A DNA stretch of 64,000 nucleotides from Enterococcus sp. 5H (GTDB lineage Bacteria > Bacillota > Bacilli > Lactobacillales > Enterococcaceae): positions 1 to 64,000 of the forward strand of contig NZ_AMDP01000036.1 of NCBI RefSeq assembly GCF_028128615.1, read 5' to 3'. The translations under genes were made by a program, and so were the position numbers. Positions 24,449-34,656 of this stretch are shown piece by piece; position 1 is the first letter of the stretch; each line of letters starts with the position of its first letter. The notes below the pieces were generated by a model that saw only the letters and a program-made list of their open reading frames with translations, ran no database searches and had not been told where the DNA came from.

Positions 24449-26644
24449 TTTCATATGCTTCACTCGTGATGAGATTTCTTTATGGCGTCCGTGTACCATT
24501 GGTCTTGCTTGTGGATTACCCAAGTAGCCGCAGGTTCTTTTTACTACGTCACATGATTTTGGATCGTGGTTGCCGCATTGTGGACATTCAAATCCGCGTT
24601 CGGTTGGGTGGAAATCTCCTTCAAATCCACATTCATAACAATGATCGATAGGTGTATTTGTTCCAAGGTAACCAACTTTGTCATAAGCATAATCCCATAC
24701 AGACTCTAATGCCTTAGGGTTTTGTTGTAAAACAGGGTATTCGCAATAATGGATAAACCCACCAGAGCAATATTGCGGGTAATCTTTTTCAAAATCTAAT
24801 TTTTCAAAAGGCGTTGGATTTTTACGAACATCATAATGGAAACTGTTTGTATAATACTCTTTATCCGTAATATTTTCGACAATCCCAAATTTTTCAGTAT
24901 CTAATCGGCAGAAACGATCCGTTAAACTTTCACTTGGTGTTGAATAAACACTGAAATGATAGCCATAATCGTCGCCCCATTTATCTGCATGAGCTTTTAA
25001 ATCTTTTAAGATAGCTAAAGTAAAGTCTTTGGCTTCAGGAGTATTTTCCCAATCACCACCATAAAAGGCAGAAGCTACTTCATATAATCCAATATACCCT
25101 AGTGAGACAGTGGCACGTTTATTTTTAAATAGCTCATTAACTGATTCTTTTTTAGACAAACGTTTACCAAAAGCTCCATACATATATAAAATCGGAGCAT
25201 TGGCTGGAGTTGCTTCTTTACAACGCTCTACACGATAAACAAGAGCATCTTTCATTGTCTCTAATCGTTCAGCTAAAAGGACCCAGAATTTATCAAGATC
25301 ACCATTGGCTTCTAAAGCAATACGAGGTAAGTTTAATGTGACAACACCTAAATTCATGCGACCAACATTAATTTCTTCACCATTTTCATCTTTCCAACCT
25401 TGTAAAAAGGAACGGCAACCCATTGGTACTTTAAAACTACCGGTTAATTCAACAAGTTTATCGTAATTCAAAATGTCTGGATACATCCGTTTAGTAGCAC
25501 ATTCCAAAGCAAGTTGTTTTACATCGTAGTTGGGGTCCGTTTCGTTTAAGTTTACACCGCGTTTTAATGTGAAAATTAATTTAGGGAAAATAGCAGTTCT
25601 GTGTTCGCTGCCTAAACCTTTGATACGGATTTGTAAAATAGCTCGTTGAATTTCACGTTCAAACCAATTTAAGCCTAGACCAAAACCTAAAGAGGTAAAT
25701 GGGGTTTGACCATTAGATGTGAATAACGTATTGATTTCATATTCCAAACTTTGCATAGCGTCGTAAATATCTTTTTGTGTTTTTGATTTTGCATAGGCTT
25801 CTTGACGTTCAGTGCCTTCAATCCACTCAACTGCATCAGCTAAATGTTTTTGATAGTTTAATTCAGCGAATGGGGCTAAAAGCTCGTCTACTCGGTCAGC
25901 AGAACACCCGCCATATTGACTTGAAGCGACGTTTGCAATAATTTGTGAGATTTGAGCAGTAGCCGTTTGAATTGATTTTGGTGATTCAACTTCAGCATTT
26001 CCTATTTTAAAACCATTATTTAACATGCCTTTAAAATCAATCAAACAACAGTTTGTCATTGGTGTATATGGATGGTAATCTAAGTCATGATAATGGATAT
26101 CGCCTTTTTGATGGGCATTTGCAACGTGAGGCGGTAACATTTTCAACCCGATTGATTTGCCTACAATTCCAGCAGTTAAATCTCGTTGTGTATTGAAGAC
26201 ATCACTATCTTTATTGGCATTTTCATTTACAACAGTTTGATCTTTATTAATTAATTTACTGATTGTAAAATTAATGTCGGTTGCTTTGCTGCGTTCGAAA
26301 TCACGGCGAGTGCGGTAATTAATATATTCTTCGGCTAACTCATATTCGTTTTTTGCCAATAAAATATGCTCAACAATATTTTGGATTTCATAGATTTTCA
26401 CATCATCAGTGAAGCGGTCTGAAATTTCCTGATCAATTCTTTCCACAATTTCTTGAATACGTTCATGAGCAAGCGGGTCTAAAGATCCGCGAATTTTTTG
26501 TTCAGCTTTGATCAAAGCGTCATAGATTTTCTGATCATCAAAATCAACCAGTCGTCCATCTCTTTTCACAATTTTCATAGTATTGAGTGCCGAATTCGGT
26601 GTGTTCACTCCACTAGTAGCTTGCTTAGTATCCATCATTTGCAT
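24446..26644 (-). CDS. nrdD: Anaerobic ribonucleoside-triphosphate reductase
   Basis: 732 aa class III reductase. N-terminal ATP-cone (IVKRDGRLVDFDDQKIYDAL), catalytic barrel, C-terminal zinc site (CYECG.. CPQCG) and the glycyl-radical loop RTCGYLGNP. Makes dNTPs without oxygen, activated by NrdG. GAGGAGA lies upstream; starts at 26644, 26638 or 26635 are possible. Two NrdR boxes and a good promoter precede it. Confidence 0.96.
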   Translation of the reverse strand: MQMMDTKQATSGVNTPNSALNTMKIVKRDGRLVDFDDQKIYDALIKAEQKIRGSLDPLAHERIQEIVERIDQEISDRFTDDVKIYEIQNIVEHILLAKNEYELAEEYINYRTRRDFERSKATDINFTISKLINKDQTVVNENANKDSDVFNTQRDLTAGIVGKSIGLKMLPPHVANAHQKGDIHYHDLDYHPYTPMTNCCLIDFKGMLNNGFKIGNAEVESPKSIQTATAQISQIIANVASSQYGGCSADRVDELLAPFAELNYQKHLADAVEWIEGTERQEAYAKSKTQKDIYDAMQSLEYEINTLFTSNGQTPFTSLGFGLGLNWFEREIQRAILQIRIKGLGSEHRTAIFPKLIFTLKRGVNLNETDPNYDVKQLALECATKRMYPDILNYDKLVELTGSFKVPMGCRSFLQGWKDENGEEINVGRMNLGVVTLNLPRIALEANGDLDKFWVLLAERLETMKDALVYRVERCKEATPANAPILYMYGAFGKRLSKKESVNELFKNKRATVSLGYIGLYEVASAFYGGDWENTPEAKDFTLAILKDLKAHADKWGDDYGYHFSVYSTPSESLTDRFCRLDTEKFGIVENITDKEYYTNSFHYDVRKNPTPFEKLDFEKDYPQYCSGGFIHYCEYPVLQQNPKALESVWDYAYDKVGYLGTNTPIDHCYECGFEGDFHPTERGFECPQCGNHDPKSCDVVKRTCGYLGNPQARPMVHGRHKEISSRVKHMK

Positions 26645-26673
26645 CCATCTCCTCGTAGATTTATTCCTTCCTT

Positions 26674-26757
26674 ATCATAAAACAATTCAAGAAATCTTTC
26701 AACTATATATAGTGTTTAAAATAAAAAAAATTCCGATTGAACAACTATATGTAGTGT
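26674..26757 (-). promoter_or_regulatory. nrdD promoter with two NrdR boxes
   Basis: On the minus strand TTGAAA (26702-26697), 17-base spacer, TATGAT (26679-26674). NrdR-type 16-mers CAACTATATATAGTGT (26700-26715) and CAACTATATGTAGTGT (26742-26757), written on the plus strand, start 42 bp apart, about four helical turns; the first overlaps the -35. NrdR is the ATP/dATP-sensing repressor of nrd genes. The remainder of the 303-base gap is AT-rich leader for the ABC genes. Confidence 0.85.
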
Positions 26758-26947
26758 TTATTAGAAATGAAAAAAATATGAAAACAACTACCTAAAAGGT
26801 TTGTACAAAGTATCACAACATTTTTGCAGAGAAAAATAAATGTCTCATAAAATTTTTTTTATTATTACTTAATTGTAAGAGGAAACGATGTTCAGCCGTT
26901 CAAAATATTGGTAGAATAAGGATAATGACGAAACTGGAGCGAAATGT

Positions 26948-27715
26948 ATGAAAAAAATTTTAGAAGTAAATCATTTAAGTAAATCTTATGGTTATCGGAA
27001 TAATAAAGTTCAAATATTGAATAATATCTCATTTTCAGTAGATCGAGGAGAATTTATCGGGATTATGGGACCTAGTGGTGCTGGGAAATCAACATTGTTA
27101 AATACGATTTCAACGATTGATCTGCCAACGACTGGAACGGTTCGAATTGATGGAAAAGATATTTTAAAAATGCGTGACAATGAAATTAGTGATTTTCGAC
27201 GAAAAAAATTAGGTTTTATTTTTCAAAATTTTAACTTAATGGATACCTTGAATGTGAAAGATAATATTTTATTACCTTTAGCAGTGGATCGTCTGTCTTT
27301 GCCTGAGATGGAACAGCGTTTACACCATGTTGCTAGTATTTTGGGTATTGATTTGTTGTTAAACGCTTATCCAAGTGATATTTCTGTTGGTCAAAAACAG
27401 CGAGTGGCTGCGGCCCGAGCATTGATTACCAAGCCAGATATTATTTTTGCTGATGAACCTACAGGATCTTTAGACTCTAAATCAGCAGCAGAATTACTTC
27501 AATACATGACAAATATGAATTTGCAGGACGATGCGACGATTATGATGGTTACCCATGATCCGTATACTGCCAGTTATTGTAATCGGATTTTGTTTATCAA
27601 GGATGGGGTAATCTTTTCAGAAGTAGTTCGACAAGGTTCTCGAAAAGAATTTTTTAATCGAGTGATTGATATGCAGGCAACGATCGGTGGAGGTGGTCGA
27701 GCCAATGATTTTTAA
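26948..27715 (+). CDS. ABC transporter ATP-binding protein (Bce/MacB type)
   Basis: 255 aa. Walker A GPSGAGKST, Q-loop FQNFNLMDTL, Walker B IIFADEPTGSLDS, H-loop TH. The signature motif reads ISVGQKQR rather than LSGGQ. Partner of the ten-helix permease that overlaps it by 11 bases. This arrangement fits BceA-type transporters that protect against cell-wall-active peptides. No two-component system lies next to it, unlike most Bce modules. Confidence 0.88.
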   Translation: MKKILEVNHLSKSYGYRNNKVQILNNISFSVDRGEFIGIMGPSGAGKSTLLNTISTIDLPTTGTVRIDGKDILKMRDNEISDFRRKKLGFIFQNFNLMDTLNVKDNILLPLAVDRLSLPEMEQRLHHVASILGIDLLLNAYPSDISVGQKQRVAAARALITKPDIIFADEPTGSLDSKSAAELLQYMTNMNLQDDATIMMVTHDPYTASYCNRILFIKDGVIFSEVVRQGSRKEFFNRVIDMQATIGGGGRANDF

Positions 27716-29795
27716 TTTATCTTGGAAAAATTTTAAAGGTCAATTTCTTAATTATCTTGTTTATTTCATTAGTATGACCTTTGCAGTTGTTGTTTATTAT
27801 TGTTTTAGTGCGATTACCTACAATCGGACGTTGATTAGTAGAGCGGGGCGTGATATCCAAATCAATGGTGCAATGAGTATCGGCGGCTTTTTAGTAGTGG
27901 TTATGATTTTGGGTTTTATGTTTGCTGCTAATCATTTCTTCCTGTTAAAAAGAAGCAGGGAAATTGGTTTGTATCATTTAATCGGTATGCGCAAAGGTAA
28001 AATTTCCTTTTTATTTTTTATAGAAACCTTGATTTTAGGTGGTTTTTCATTAATTACTGGAATCGTTTTAGGCATTATTTTTTCTAAGCTTTTTTCTATG
28101 ATTCTAGCAAAAGCAATGTTTTTACAAGTTGAGAGTCTATTTCGTTTTTCTATTCCATCAATCGTTCAGACAAGTATTGCTTTTGTGTTTATGTTACTGG
28201 CTGTTTCTTTAAGAAGTAGTTGGCTTATTTACCGTTATAAAGTCAATAATTTAGTTAAACAACCTGAAAAAAACACAAATGCAGTTAATAAAATGACAAA
28301 ATGGAAATTTGTTTCAGGGACTTTAGGACTACTATTGATACTTGTCGGTTATTTTTTGTCTTATAATATTATTCAATTTGGCTCACTTTTAATGGAAAAT
28401 GGTCTTAAAATGGCTGGTTTTTTTATTGCACCATTAATAATTATGCTGATCTGTATACTTGGCACGTATTTATTTTTTAAGTACACGATGTATTTAATTG
28501 TTTTTCTATTTGGGAAAAGTAAAGTTACTTATTACCGAAGGATGAACATGCTGGCCGTAGAAAATACCAAACATCACCTAAAAAGAAGTGGAAATACATT
28601 ATTTGCTATTACAATTTTTATTGCAATTTCTTTAGGGATGATTGGTGGAGCTGCTTCATTTTATACTTTAGGAATGAATTCAGTAAATGTGGAAGCGCCG
28701 ACCGATTTTATTGTAGCGGAACCTAGTTTTCAAGAAGTATCACAAAAAATTGAAGATGAACCAGGCGCTAACATTGATTCAGTTGTAACATTAAACTTTA
28801 AATTAACAGGAAGTCAGTATGATATAAAAATTGGTCGAGAACAAAAAGAGAATACACTAAGCCCGATAAATTTATTATCTTTATCGAATTATCGTGAATA
28901 TCAAAAAATTAATCCTTATTTGAAAGATATCGAATTGGTAAATGACAAAGATGTAGTACTGCTGGATAGTATTCAGAATATTTTAGGCGGTTTTATTCGC
29001 TATGACTCAACGTTTGACTTGCAAGAAGGGCTAAAATTGGAAGTATCAAAAGTTAGACCAGATTTTCTCGGACAAGACTTGATGAGATACGGATTTCCAA
29101 CGGTTGTGGTTTCGGATCAGTTATTTGAGCAAGTCAACTCAGGGATTGAGTATAATTTAATGGCTTTTAATGTAGACGCGGTAGATGAAGAAGCTCTATC
29201 AAACAAACTTTCAGATGAAGTTAAAGTTGAATGGAATAATCCGATTTATTTTCAATACCAATGGGTTAATAATCAGTTGGAAGGTTATACCTCAAAAGTT
29301 AGGCAACAGCCAGAACAAAAAAATCCAACTCAAAATAATGATGAAAACAAAGAAAATGAATATTGGCAGTTGAATTATACCAATCGTTTTTCAGATTTAC
29401 GCTATCAGCGAAGAGTGATGGGATTATTGATTTATGTGGCCATGTTCTTAGGGATCTTAGCATTGATTATTACTGGAAGTATTTTAATGTTGCAGCAGTT
29501 TGCAGAAGCGGAAAACGAAAAAGAAAGTTACGATCTTCTTAAGAAAATTGGGATTCCTAAAAAAGAAATTACTAAATTACTCTATCAACAAAATAGTATT
29601 ATTTTCTTTCCACCTATGTTGATTGGAGTTTTGCATGCAACATTTGCGATTTTTGTTTTTAGTAAATATATTAGTGGGTCGGGATATTGGTTAGCATACC
29701 TTGCATGTGGTATTTTAGTTCTGATTTATTTAGCGTATTACTTTTTAACATCAGCGATTTATTCTCGGATTATTCATGGTAGAAACTTAAAATAG
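27705..29795 (+). CDS. FtsX-type permease (BceB-like)
   Basis: 696 aa from ATG 27705 (MIFNLSW; GGAGGTGG about 10 bases upstream). Two FtsX-like domains with transmembrane helices at the N-terminus, middle and C-terminus, and a large extracytoplasmic loop of over 200 residues (about 340-560), the hallmark of BceB proteins that sense peptide antibiotics bound to lipid II-cycle intermediates. Starts inside the ATPase gene, so translation is coupled. Confidence 0.87.
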   Translation: MIFNLSWKNFKGQFLNYLVYFISMTFAVVVYYCFSAITYNRTLISRAGRDIQINGAMSIGGFLVVVMILGFMFAANHFFLLKRSREIGLYHLIGMRKGKISFLFFIETLILGGFSLITGIVLGIIFSKLFSMILAKAMFLQVESLFRFSIPSIVQTSIAFVFMLLAVSLRSSWLIYRYKVNNLVKQPEKNTNAVNKMTKWKFVSGTLGLLLILVGYFLSYNIIQFGSLLMENGLKMAGFFIAPLIIMLICILGTYLFFKYTMYLIVFLFGKSKVTYYRRMNMLAVENTKHHLKRSGNTLFAITIFIAISLGMIGGAASFYTLGMNSVNVEAPTDFIVAEPSFQEVSQKIEDEPGANIDSVVTLNFKLTGSQYDIKIGREQKENTLSPINLLSLSNYREYQKINPYLKDIELVNDKDVVLLDSIQNILGGFIRYDSTFDLQEGLKLEVSKVRPDFLGQDLMRYGFPTVVVSDQLFEQVNSGIEYNLMAFNVDAVDEEALSNKLSDEVKVEWNNPIYFQYQWVNNQLEGYTSKVRQQPEQKNPTQNNDENKENEYWQLNYTNRFSDLRYQRRVMGLLIYVAMFLGILALIITGSILMLQQFAEAENEKESYDLLKKIGIPKKEITKLLYQQNSIIFFPPMLIGVLHATFAIFVFSKYISGSGYWLAYLACGILVLIYLAYYFLTSAIYSRIIHGRNLK

Positions 29796-29839
29796 CTTAA
29801 CTTTTTTATAAGAACATCGTCCTATTATAAGGGCTTATC

Positions 29840-29897
29840 AAAGCTGAAAGAAGGTGAGATAATAACTTTTTAGGTTGTTTCATCTTCTTTTCAGTTT
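29840..29897 (+). terminator. Hairpin after the ABC operon
   Basis: AAGCTGAAAGAAGGTGAGA pairs with TTTCATCTTCTTTTCAGTTT with few mismatches; no long T-tract follows. Likely end of the ABC transcript. Confidence 0.5.
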
Positions 29898-30029
29898 GAA
29901 GTGACAAAACTGTTAGTGAAAAACCGTATTTCATTTAAGAATTCTGTTTCTTTTCTTGTTTGTTTTGATTACAATAACAGTACCAAAAATAAGAGCTTAT
30001 TAAGTTAACTCTAGGAGGCATAAGTTAAC

Positions 30030-30179
30030 ATGAAAGATTTCTTTAAACAACCTAATGTGCAGTACTGGGGGAAATTTATAGGACGAACAATTTTTTATTT
30101 CGGTATTTTGTTGATGTTGATATATTTATACCACTACAAAAATATTGACGGCGGAACATTTATTTATAACGAATTTTAG
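30030..30179 (+). CDS. dltX: Teichoic acid D-Ala incorporation-associated protein DltX
   Basis: 49 aa. MKDFFKQPNVQYWGKFIGRT, one transmembrane helix (FYFGILLMLIYLYHY), and a conserved C-terminal motif GGTFIYNEF. ATG 30030 with AGGAGG 12 bases upstream. DltX is the small acyl carrier of D-alanine at the membrane, passing it from DltB to DltD through its C-terminal motif. First gene of dltXABCD, 14 bases before dltA. Confidence 0.93.
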   Translation: MKDFFKQPNVQYWGKFIGRTIFYFGILLMLIYLYHYKNIDGGTFIYNEF

Positions 30180-30193
30180 GGAGGTCAGGCTTC

Positions 30194-31708
30194 ATGACGG
30201 TTTTAAATATTATAGAAGCAATAGATCGTTGGGCGATGAAAGAAGCCAACCGACCTGTTTATGTTGAAGCGAATAGAACTTATACTTATGGAGAATTGAA
30301 ACAAGAATCAGATGCAGTTGCAGCATATTTACAAGATAATTTTGAGCGAGCACAACCAGTTGTAGTTTATGGAGAATTAGAATTTGAAATGTTAGCTTGT
30401 TTTCTAGGTGCTTCAAAATCAGGACATCCATATATTCCAATCGAAGCTCATACGCCAAAAGAACGAATAGAAATGATTTTAGAAGTAGCTAAACCTGCTG
30501 TAATTTTTGCTATAAAAGAGTGGCCTAATATCAAGACTTCAGCTGAAATAGTTTCAATAAATCAGTTGCGCGAAATCTGTGAACAGCCTATCCAATCGGT
30601 ACCATTGATCCCGGTTACAGGTGCAGAAACATATTACACTATCTTTACCTCTGGAACGACGGGTGTACCAAAAGGGGTTCAAATTAGTCATGATAACTTA
30701 CTTAGTTTTGTGAATTGGGAATTGAGAGACTTTGGAATAACTGAAGGCATGCGTTTTTTATCTCAAGCACCCTATTCGTTTGACCTATCTGTTATGGATC
30801 TTTATCCAGCTCTGACTTCAGGTGGCTCATTGACACCCCTGCGTAAAGAAATAATTAATGATTTTAAACAATTATTTACAGTTTTACCAACTTTAGAAAT
30901 AGAGGTCTGGGTTTCGACACCGTCATTTATGGACATCTGTTTAATGGAACCAACATTTGACGAAGAGCATGTCGAGAACTTAAAAATCTTCTTATTCTGC
31001 GGAGAAGAGTTATCTAAAGCAACTGCCCAAAAATTGCTGGATCGTTTTCCAAAAGCACGCATTTTTAATACGTATGGACCTACAGAAGCAACGGTGGCTA
31101 TTTCTCGTATCGAAGTGACGCAGGAGCTTTTAGATGCATACAATCGAATTCCAATTGGCTATGTTAAAGCCGATACAAGAGTGTATATTATGGACAAAGA
31201 CCAAACTATTCCCAATGGCGAAGTTGGTGAAATTGTTATTGTTGGACCGAGCGTTTCCAAAGGTTACTTGCATAATCCAGAAAAAACTTCTCAAGCTTTT
31301 TTTGAATTAGATGATCAGCGGGCTTATCGAACAGGGGATGCTGGTAAATTAGTGGAGGACTTACTGATTTATGAAGGACGAATTGATTTTCAAGTTAAAT
31401 TACATGGTTATCGTATCGAGCTTGAGGATATCGACCATCATTTAGCTAGCGTTTCTTATGTTAAACAAGCCGCAGTCGTTCCGAAATATCAAAATCACAA
31501 AGTTCAGCAGTTGGTAGCTTATGTCGTTAGTTACCCTCATAATTTTGAAAAAGAGTTTCAACTATCAAAAGCAATCAAAGAAGAATTAGCTGGTTCGGTA
31601 ATGGATTATATGATCCCGCAAAAATTTATTTATGTGGAACAACTGCCGTTAACACCGAACGGAAAAATTGACCGTAAAGGATTAATGAATGAGGTGAATA
31701 AACCATGA
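30194..31708 (+). CDS. dltA: D-alanine--D-alanyl carrier protein ligase
   Basis: 504 aa adenylation enzyme. P-loop TSGTTGVPKG, TYGPTEATV, YRTGDAG and the catalytic Lys in TPNGKIDRKG. Activates D-Ala and loads it onto DltC for D-alanylation of teichoic acids, which lowers surface charge and affinity for cationic peptides. GGAGG before ATG 30194; ATGA overlap with dltB. Confidence 0.97.
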   Translation: MTVLNIIEAIDRWAMKEANRPVYVEANRTYTYGELKQESDAVAAYLQDNFERAQPVVVYGELEFEMLACFLGASKSGHPYIPIEAHTPKERIEMILEVAKPAVIFAIKEWPNIKTSAEIVSINQLREICEQPIQSVPLIPVTGAETYYTIFTSGTTGVPKGVQISHDNLLSFVNWELRDFGITEGMRFLSQAPYSFDLSVMDLYPALTSGGSLTPLRKEIINDFKQLFTVLPTLEIEVWVSTPSFMDICLMEPTFDEEHVENLKIFLFCGEELSKATAQKLLDRFPKARIFNTYGPTEATVAISRIEVTQELLDAYNRIPIGYVKADTRVYIMDKDQTIPNGEVGEIVIVGPSVSKGYLHNPEKTSQAFFELDDQRAYRTGDAGKLVEDLLIYEGRIDFQVKLHGYRIELEDIDHHLASVSYVKQAAVVPKYQNHKVQQLVAYVVSYPHNFEKEFQLSKAIKEELAGSVMDYMIPQKFIYVEQLPLTPNGKIDRKGLMNEVNKP

Positions 31709-32910
31709 TGGAATTTCCTCATATGATTCCTTATGCTAACCCAATTTATTTTATTTACTTGTTAGTTGCGTTAGCGCCAATGATTTTAACGTTATTAATT
31801 AAAGGTAAACGTTGGACATGGTATCAAGTATTAGTTACACTGTTCTTTTTATATATGAGTTTTGGCGGGGAAAGTTGGAAACAAGGAATAGCTTTAATAG
31901 GGTATGTTATTTGGCAAACCATTCTTGTTTGGCTATACTTCCATTATCGTCAAAAGAAAAATGCTAGTGCAGTCTTTTATAGTGCCGTAGTTTTGGCCAT
32001 TGCCCCGTTAGCTTTATCTAAGATTTTACCATTTGCTTTAGGACATCACTCATTGCTTAATTTTTTAGGGATTTCCTATTTAACGTTCAAGTCCGTTCAA
32101 ATTGTCATGGAAATACGAGATGGTTTAATTAAGGAATACAATATTTTTCGTTATATTGAATTTCTATTATTCTTTCCAACTATTTCTTCGGGACCGATTG
32201 ATCGTTATCGCCGTTTTGAAAAGGACGTTGAAAATCCACCGACGCGTGAGAAATATGTAGACTTTTTAGGAAAAGGATTGCACAATTTCTTCCTTGGATT
32301 TTTATATAAATTTATTATTGGCTATTATTTTGGTCAAGTTTTATTACCTATAGCGGAGCATGGTGCTTTAAAGGCTGGCGGTATTTCATGGGGACTTGTC
32401 GCTTATATGTATGTTTACAGTATGTATTTATTTTTTGATTTTGCTGGATATAGTCTGTTTGCAGTAGGAACTAGTTACTTAATGGGCTATGATACGCCAG
32501 TGAACTTTAATAAACCATTTCTAAGCTGGAATATTAAGGAGTTTTGGAATCGTTGGCATATGACCCTATCTTTTTGGTTTAGAGATTATGTTTATATGCG
32601 GTTAATGTTTACTTTAATTAAAAATAAAGTTTTTAAAAGTCGAATTGTAGCATCAAATGTGGGGTATTTTGCTTTATTCTTACTTATGGGGATTTGGCAC
32701 GGTTTAACTTGGTTTTATCTAGTTTATGGGCTATATCACGCTGCATTAATCTGTTTGACAGATGCTTGGCTGCGGTTCAAAAAGAAACATAAAGAGAAAA
32801 TTCCTTCAAATAAATTTACACATGGTTTTGCAGTATTTTTAACATTTAATGCAGTTTGTTTAAGTTTTCTAATTTTTTCAGGATTTTTGGATAAATTATT
32901 TTTTAAATAG
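31705..32910 (+). CDS. dltB: MBOAT D-alanyl transferase DltB
   Basis: 401 aa polytopic MBOAT protein with the signature FWNRWHMTLSFWFRDYVY and catalytic His in MGIWHGLTW. Transfers D-Ala from DltC across the membrane. Start overlaps the dltA stop (ATGA); a second ATG at 31708 is possible. Confidence 0.96.
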   Translation: MMEFPHMIPYANPIYFIYLLVALAPMILTLLIKGKRWTWYQVLVTLFFLYMSFGGESWKQGIALIGYVIWQTILVWLYFHYRQKKNASAVFYSAVVLAIAPLALSKILPFALGHHSLLNFLGISYLTFKSVQIVMEIRDGLIKEYNIFRYIEFLLFFPTISSGPIDRYRRFEKDVENPPTREKYVDFLGKGLHNFFLGFLYKFIIGYYFGQVLLPIAEHGALKAGGISWGLVAYMYVYSMYLFFDFAGYSLFAVGTSYLMGYDTPVNFNKPFLSWNIKEFWNRWHMTLSFWFRDYVYMRLMFTLIKNKVFKSRIVASNVGYFALFLLMGIWHGLTWFYLVYGLYHAALICLTDAWLRFKKKHKEKIPSNKFTHGFAVFLTFNAVCLSFLIFSGFLDKLFFK

Positions 32911-32958
32911 AAATTAAATCTAAAGTACAATGATACTTTAAAAAAGGAGCTATTTACG

Positions 32959-33198
32959 ATGGATATAGAAGAAACAGTTTTAACTATTTTAGAAGAAATT
33001 ACTGGTACAGATGAAGTTAGAGAAAATAAAGATGTAAATGTATTTGACGAAGGGTTGATGGATTCATTGGCTACGGTTCAATTATTAGTTGAAATTGATG
33101 GACAACTCGGTGTGCAAGTACCAGTTTCAGAATTTGACCGCGATTTATGGAACACACCTAATAAAATTATTGACCAAGTGAAAGCTTTACAGGAATGA
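32959..33198 (+). CDS. dltC: D-alanyl carrier protein
   Basis: 79 aa acyl carrier with the phosphopantetheine Ser in [16 protein letters not shown] before ATG 32959. Stop overlaps the dltD start. Confidence 0.96.
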   Translation: MDIEETVLTILEEITGTDEVRENKDVNVFDEGLMDSLATVQLLVEIDGQLGVQVPVSEFDRDLWNTPNKIIDQVKALQE

Positions 33199-34466
33199 GT
33201 ATTAAGAAAAAACTTTTTGGAATATTTGGACCAATTTTAATTTCTGCGGTTCTTTTGATTGGATTGTTTTTTGCGCCATTTAAAGTAGATCTAGACAGTA
33301 AAAAAGTTTTAGATGATGCATCTACTTCTATGGCAACTAATGTTTTACGAGGCAATGCTATCAAAAATAAGGCAATTGGTTCTAAGGAATATATTCCATT
33401 TTTTGGTTCATCTGAATTAAGTCGAATCAGTCCGTTTCATCCTTCTGTTTTAGCAGATAAGTATAATCGGAATTATCGTCCGTTTTTACTAGGGGCACCC
33501 GGAACTCAGTCTTTAACGCAAGCTCTGATGATGCAATCGATGGGGAAAAATCTTTCTCATAAAAAAGTTGTTTTTATTCTTTCACCTCAGTGGTTTGTAA
33601 AAGATGGGGTCACTAACGATTACTTTGATGCATACTTTTCTGATTTGCAAACGTACCAATGGGTTACACAGCTAAAACAAGTGACAGACGGCGATAGTTA
33701 CTTAGCAAGGCGATTACTAGAGTTTCCAAAAGTGAAAGAAGATCAACGTTTAGAAAGTGCATTGCAAAATATTAGTACAAAAAAAATGCCAAACCAATCA
33801 GATAAGAACTATTTGGAATTGATGTACAATGCCTTATCTCGTGAAGATGAGTTATTTGGAAAAATTGGTATGATAAATAAAGAAAAAGCGATTGAAAAAT
33901 CGAAAAAAAGGTTACCTGAGACTTATAATGCAGATGCATTAAATCAATTAGCCATTGAAATTGGCAAAAATGCGACTAATAACAATCAATTTGAAATAGC
34001 TAATTCGTTTTATAATAAGCGATTAAAAAAGAAACTGCCAGAACTAGAAAATTCGCAAAAAAATTGGGATTATCGATATTCTCCTGAGTATTCAGATTTA
34101 CAATTGGTTTTGAGCCAGTTAGCTCAAGATAATGCCGATGTATTGTTTATTATTCCACCAGTAAACAAACACTGGTCAGACTTTACCGGACTTTCTCAAG
34201 AAATGCTGCAAGGTTTTGCTGAAAAAGTGAAGTTTCAGCTGACGAGTCAAGGTTTTAACAATATTGCTGACTTTACAAAGAATTGCGACACGCCTTATTT
34301 TATGGCAGATACAATTCATTTAGGTTGGCGAGGTTGGTTGGCTGCAGACCAGCAGATTCAGCCGTTTATCGAAAATGGTTCTAAGCAATCACCAAAATAT
34401 CAACTAGACAATTCATTTTACTCAAAAAAATGGCAACAACAAGATCCCAATTTGATTAAAAAATGA
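33195..34466 (+). CDS. dltD: D-alanyl-lipoteichoic acid biosynthesis protein DltD
   Basis: 423 aa. One N-terminal transmembrane segment (residues about 7-28), then an extracellular SGNH-like domain: Ser in FFGSSELSR, Asp/His in DTIHLGWRG. Final acyltransfer to teichoic acid. ATGA overlap with dltC implies coupled translation; the own binding site is weak. Confidence 0.96.
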   Translation: MSIKKKLFGIFGPILISAVLLIGLFFAPFKVDLDSKKVLDDASTSMATNVLRGNAIKNKAIGSKEYIPFFGSSELSRISPFHPSVLADKYNRNYRPFLLGAPGTQSLTQALMMQSMGKNLSHKKVVFILSPQWFVKDGVTNDYFDAYFSDLQTYQWVTQLKQVTDGDSYLARRLLEFPKVKEDQRLESALQNISTKKMPNQSDKNYLELMYNALSREDELFGKIGMINKEKAIEKSKKRLPETYNADALNQLAIEIGKNATNNNQFEIANSFYNKRLKKKLPELENSQKNWDYRYSPEYSDLQLVLSQLAQDNADVLFIIPPVNKHWSDFTGLSQEMLQGFAEKVKFQLTSQGFNNIADFTKNCDTPYFMADTIHLGWRGWLAADQQIQPFIENGSKQSPKYQLDNSFYSKKWQQQDPNLIKK

Positions 34467-34487
34467 CATTTCTATACAGCGTAAACA

Positions 34488-34535
34488 AAAACGTTATTAT
34501 TATATTTTTATAATAATGATGTTTTTTTGTTTATT
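34488..34535 (+). terminator. dlt operon terminator
   Basis: AACGTTATTATTATA / TATAATAATGATGTT stem followed by TTTTT, preceded by AAACAAA that extends the pairing. Confidence 0.8.
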
Positions 34536-34656
34536 ATATTTATTTTTTAATGTGTTTTTATGGAAAAATTCAATAAAAATGAAGAAATAAAATTTTGTTG
34601 TGTTAAAATAATAGTATTAGCATTTTTAAATATAATAAAAAAGAAAGAGGATTATT

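Noticed and set aside
24180-24450. T-box or tRNA-like element (GGTTCATTCCGC)
   Set aside because: No T-box sequence or specifier loop; the text belongs to the fold-back repeats.
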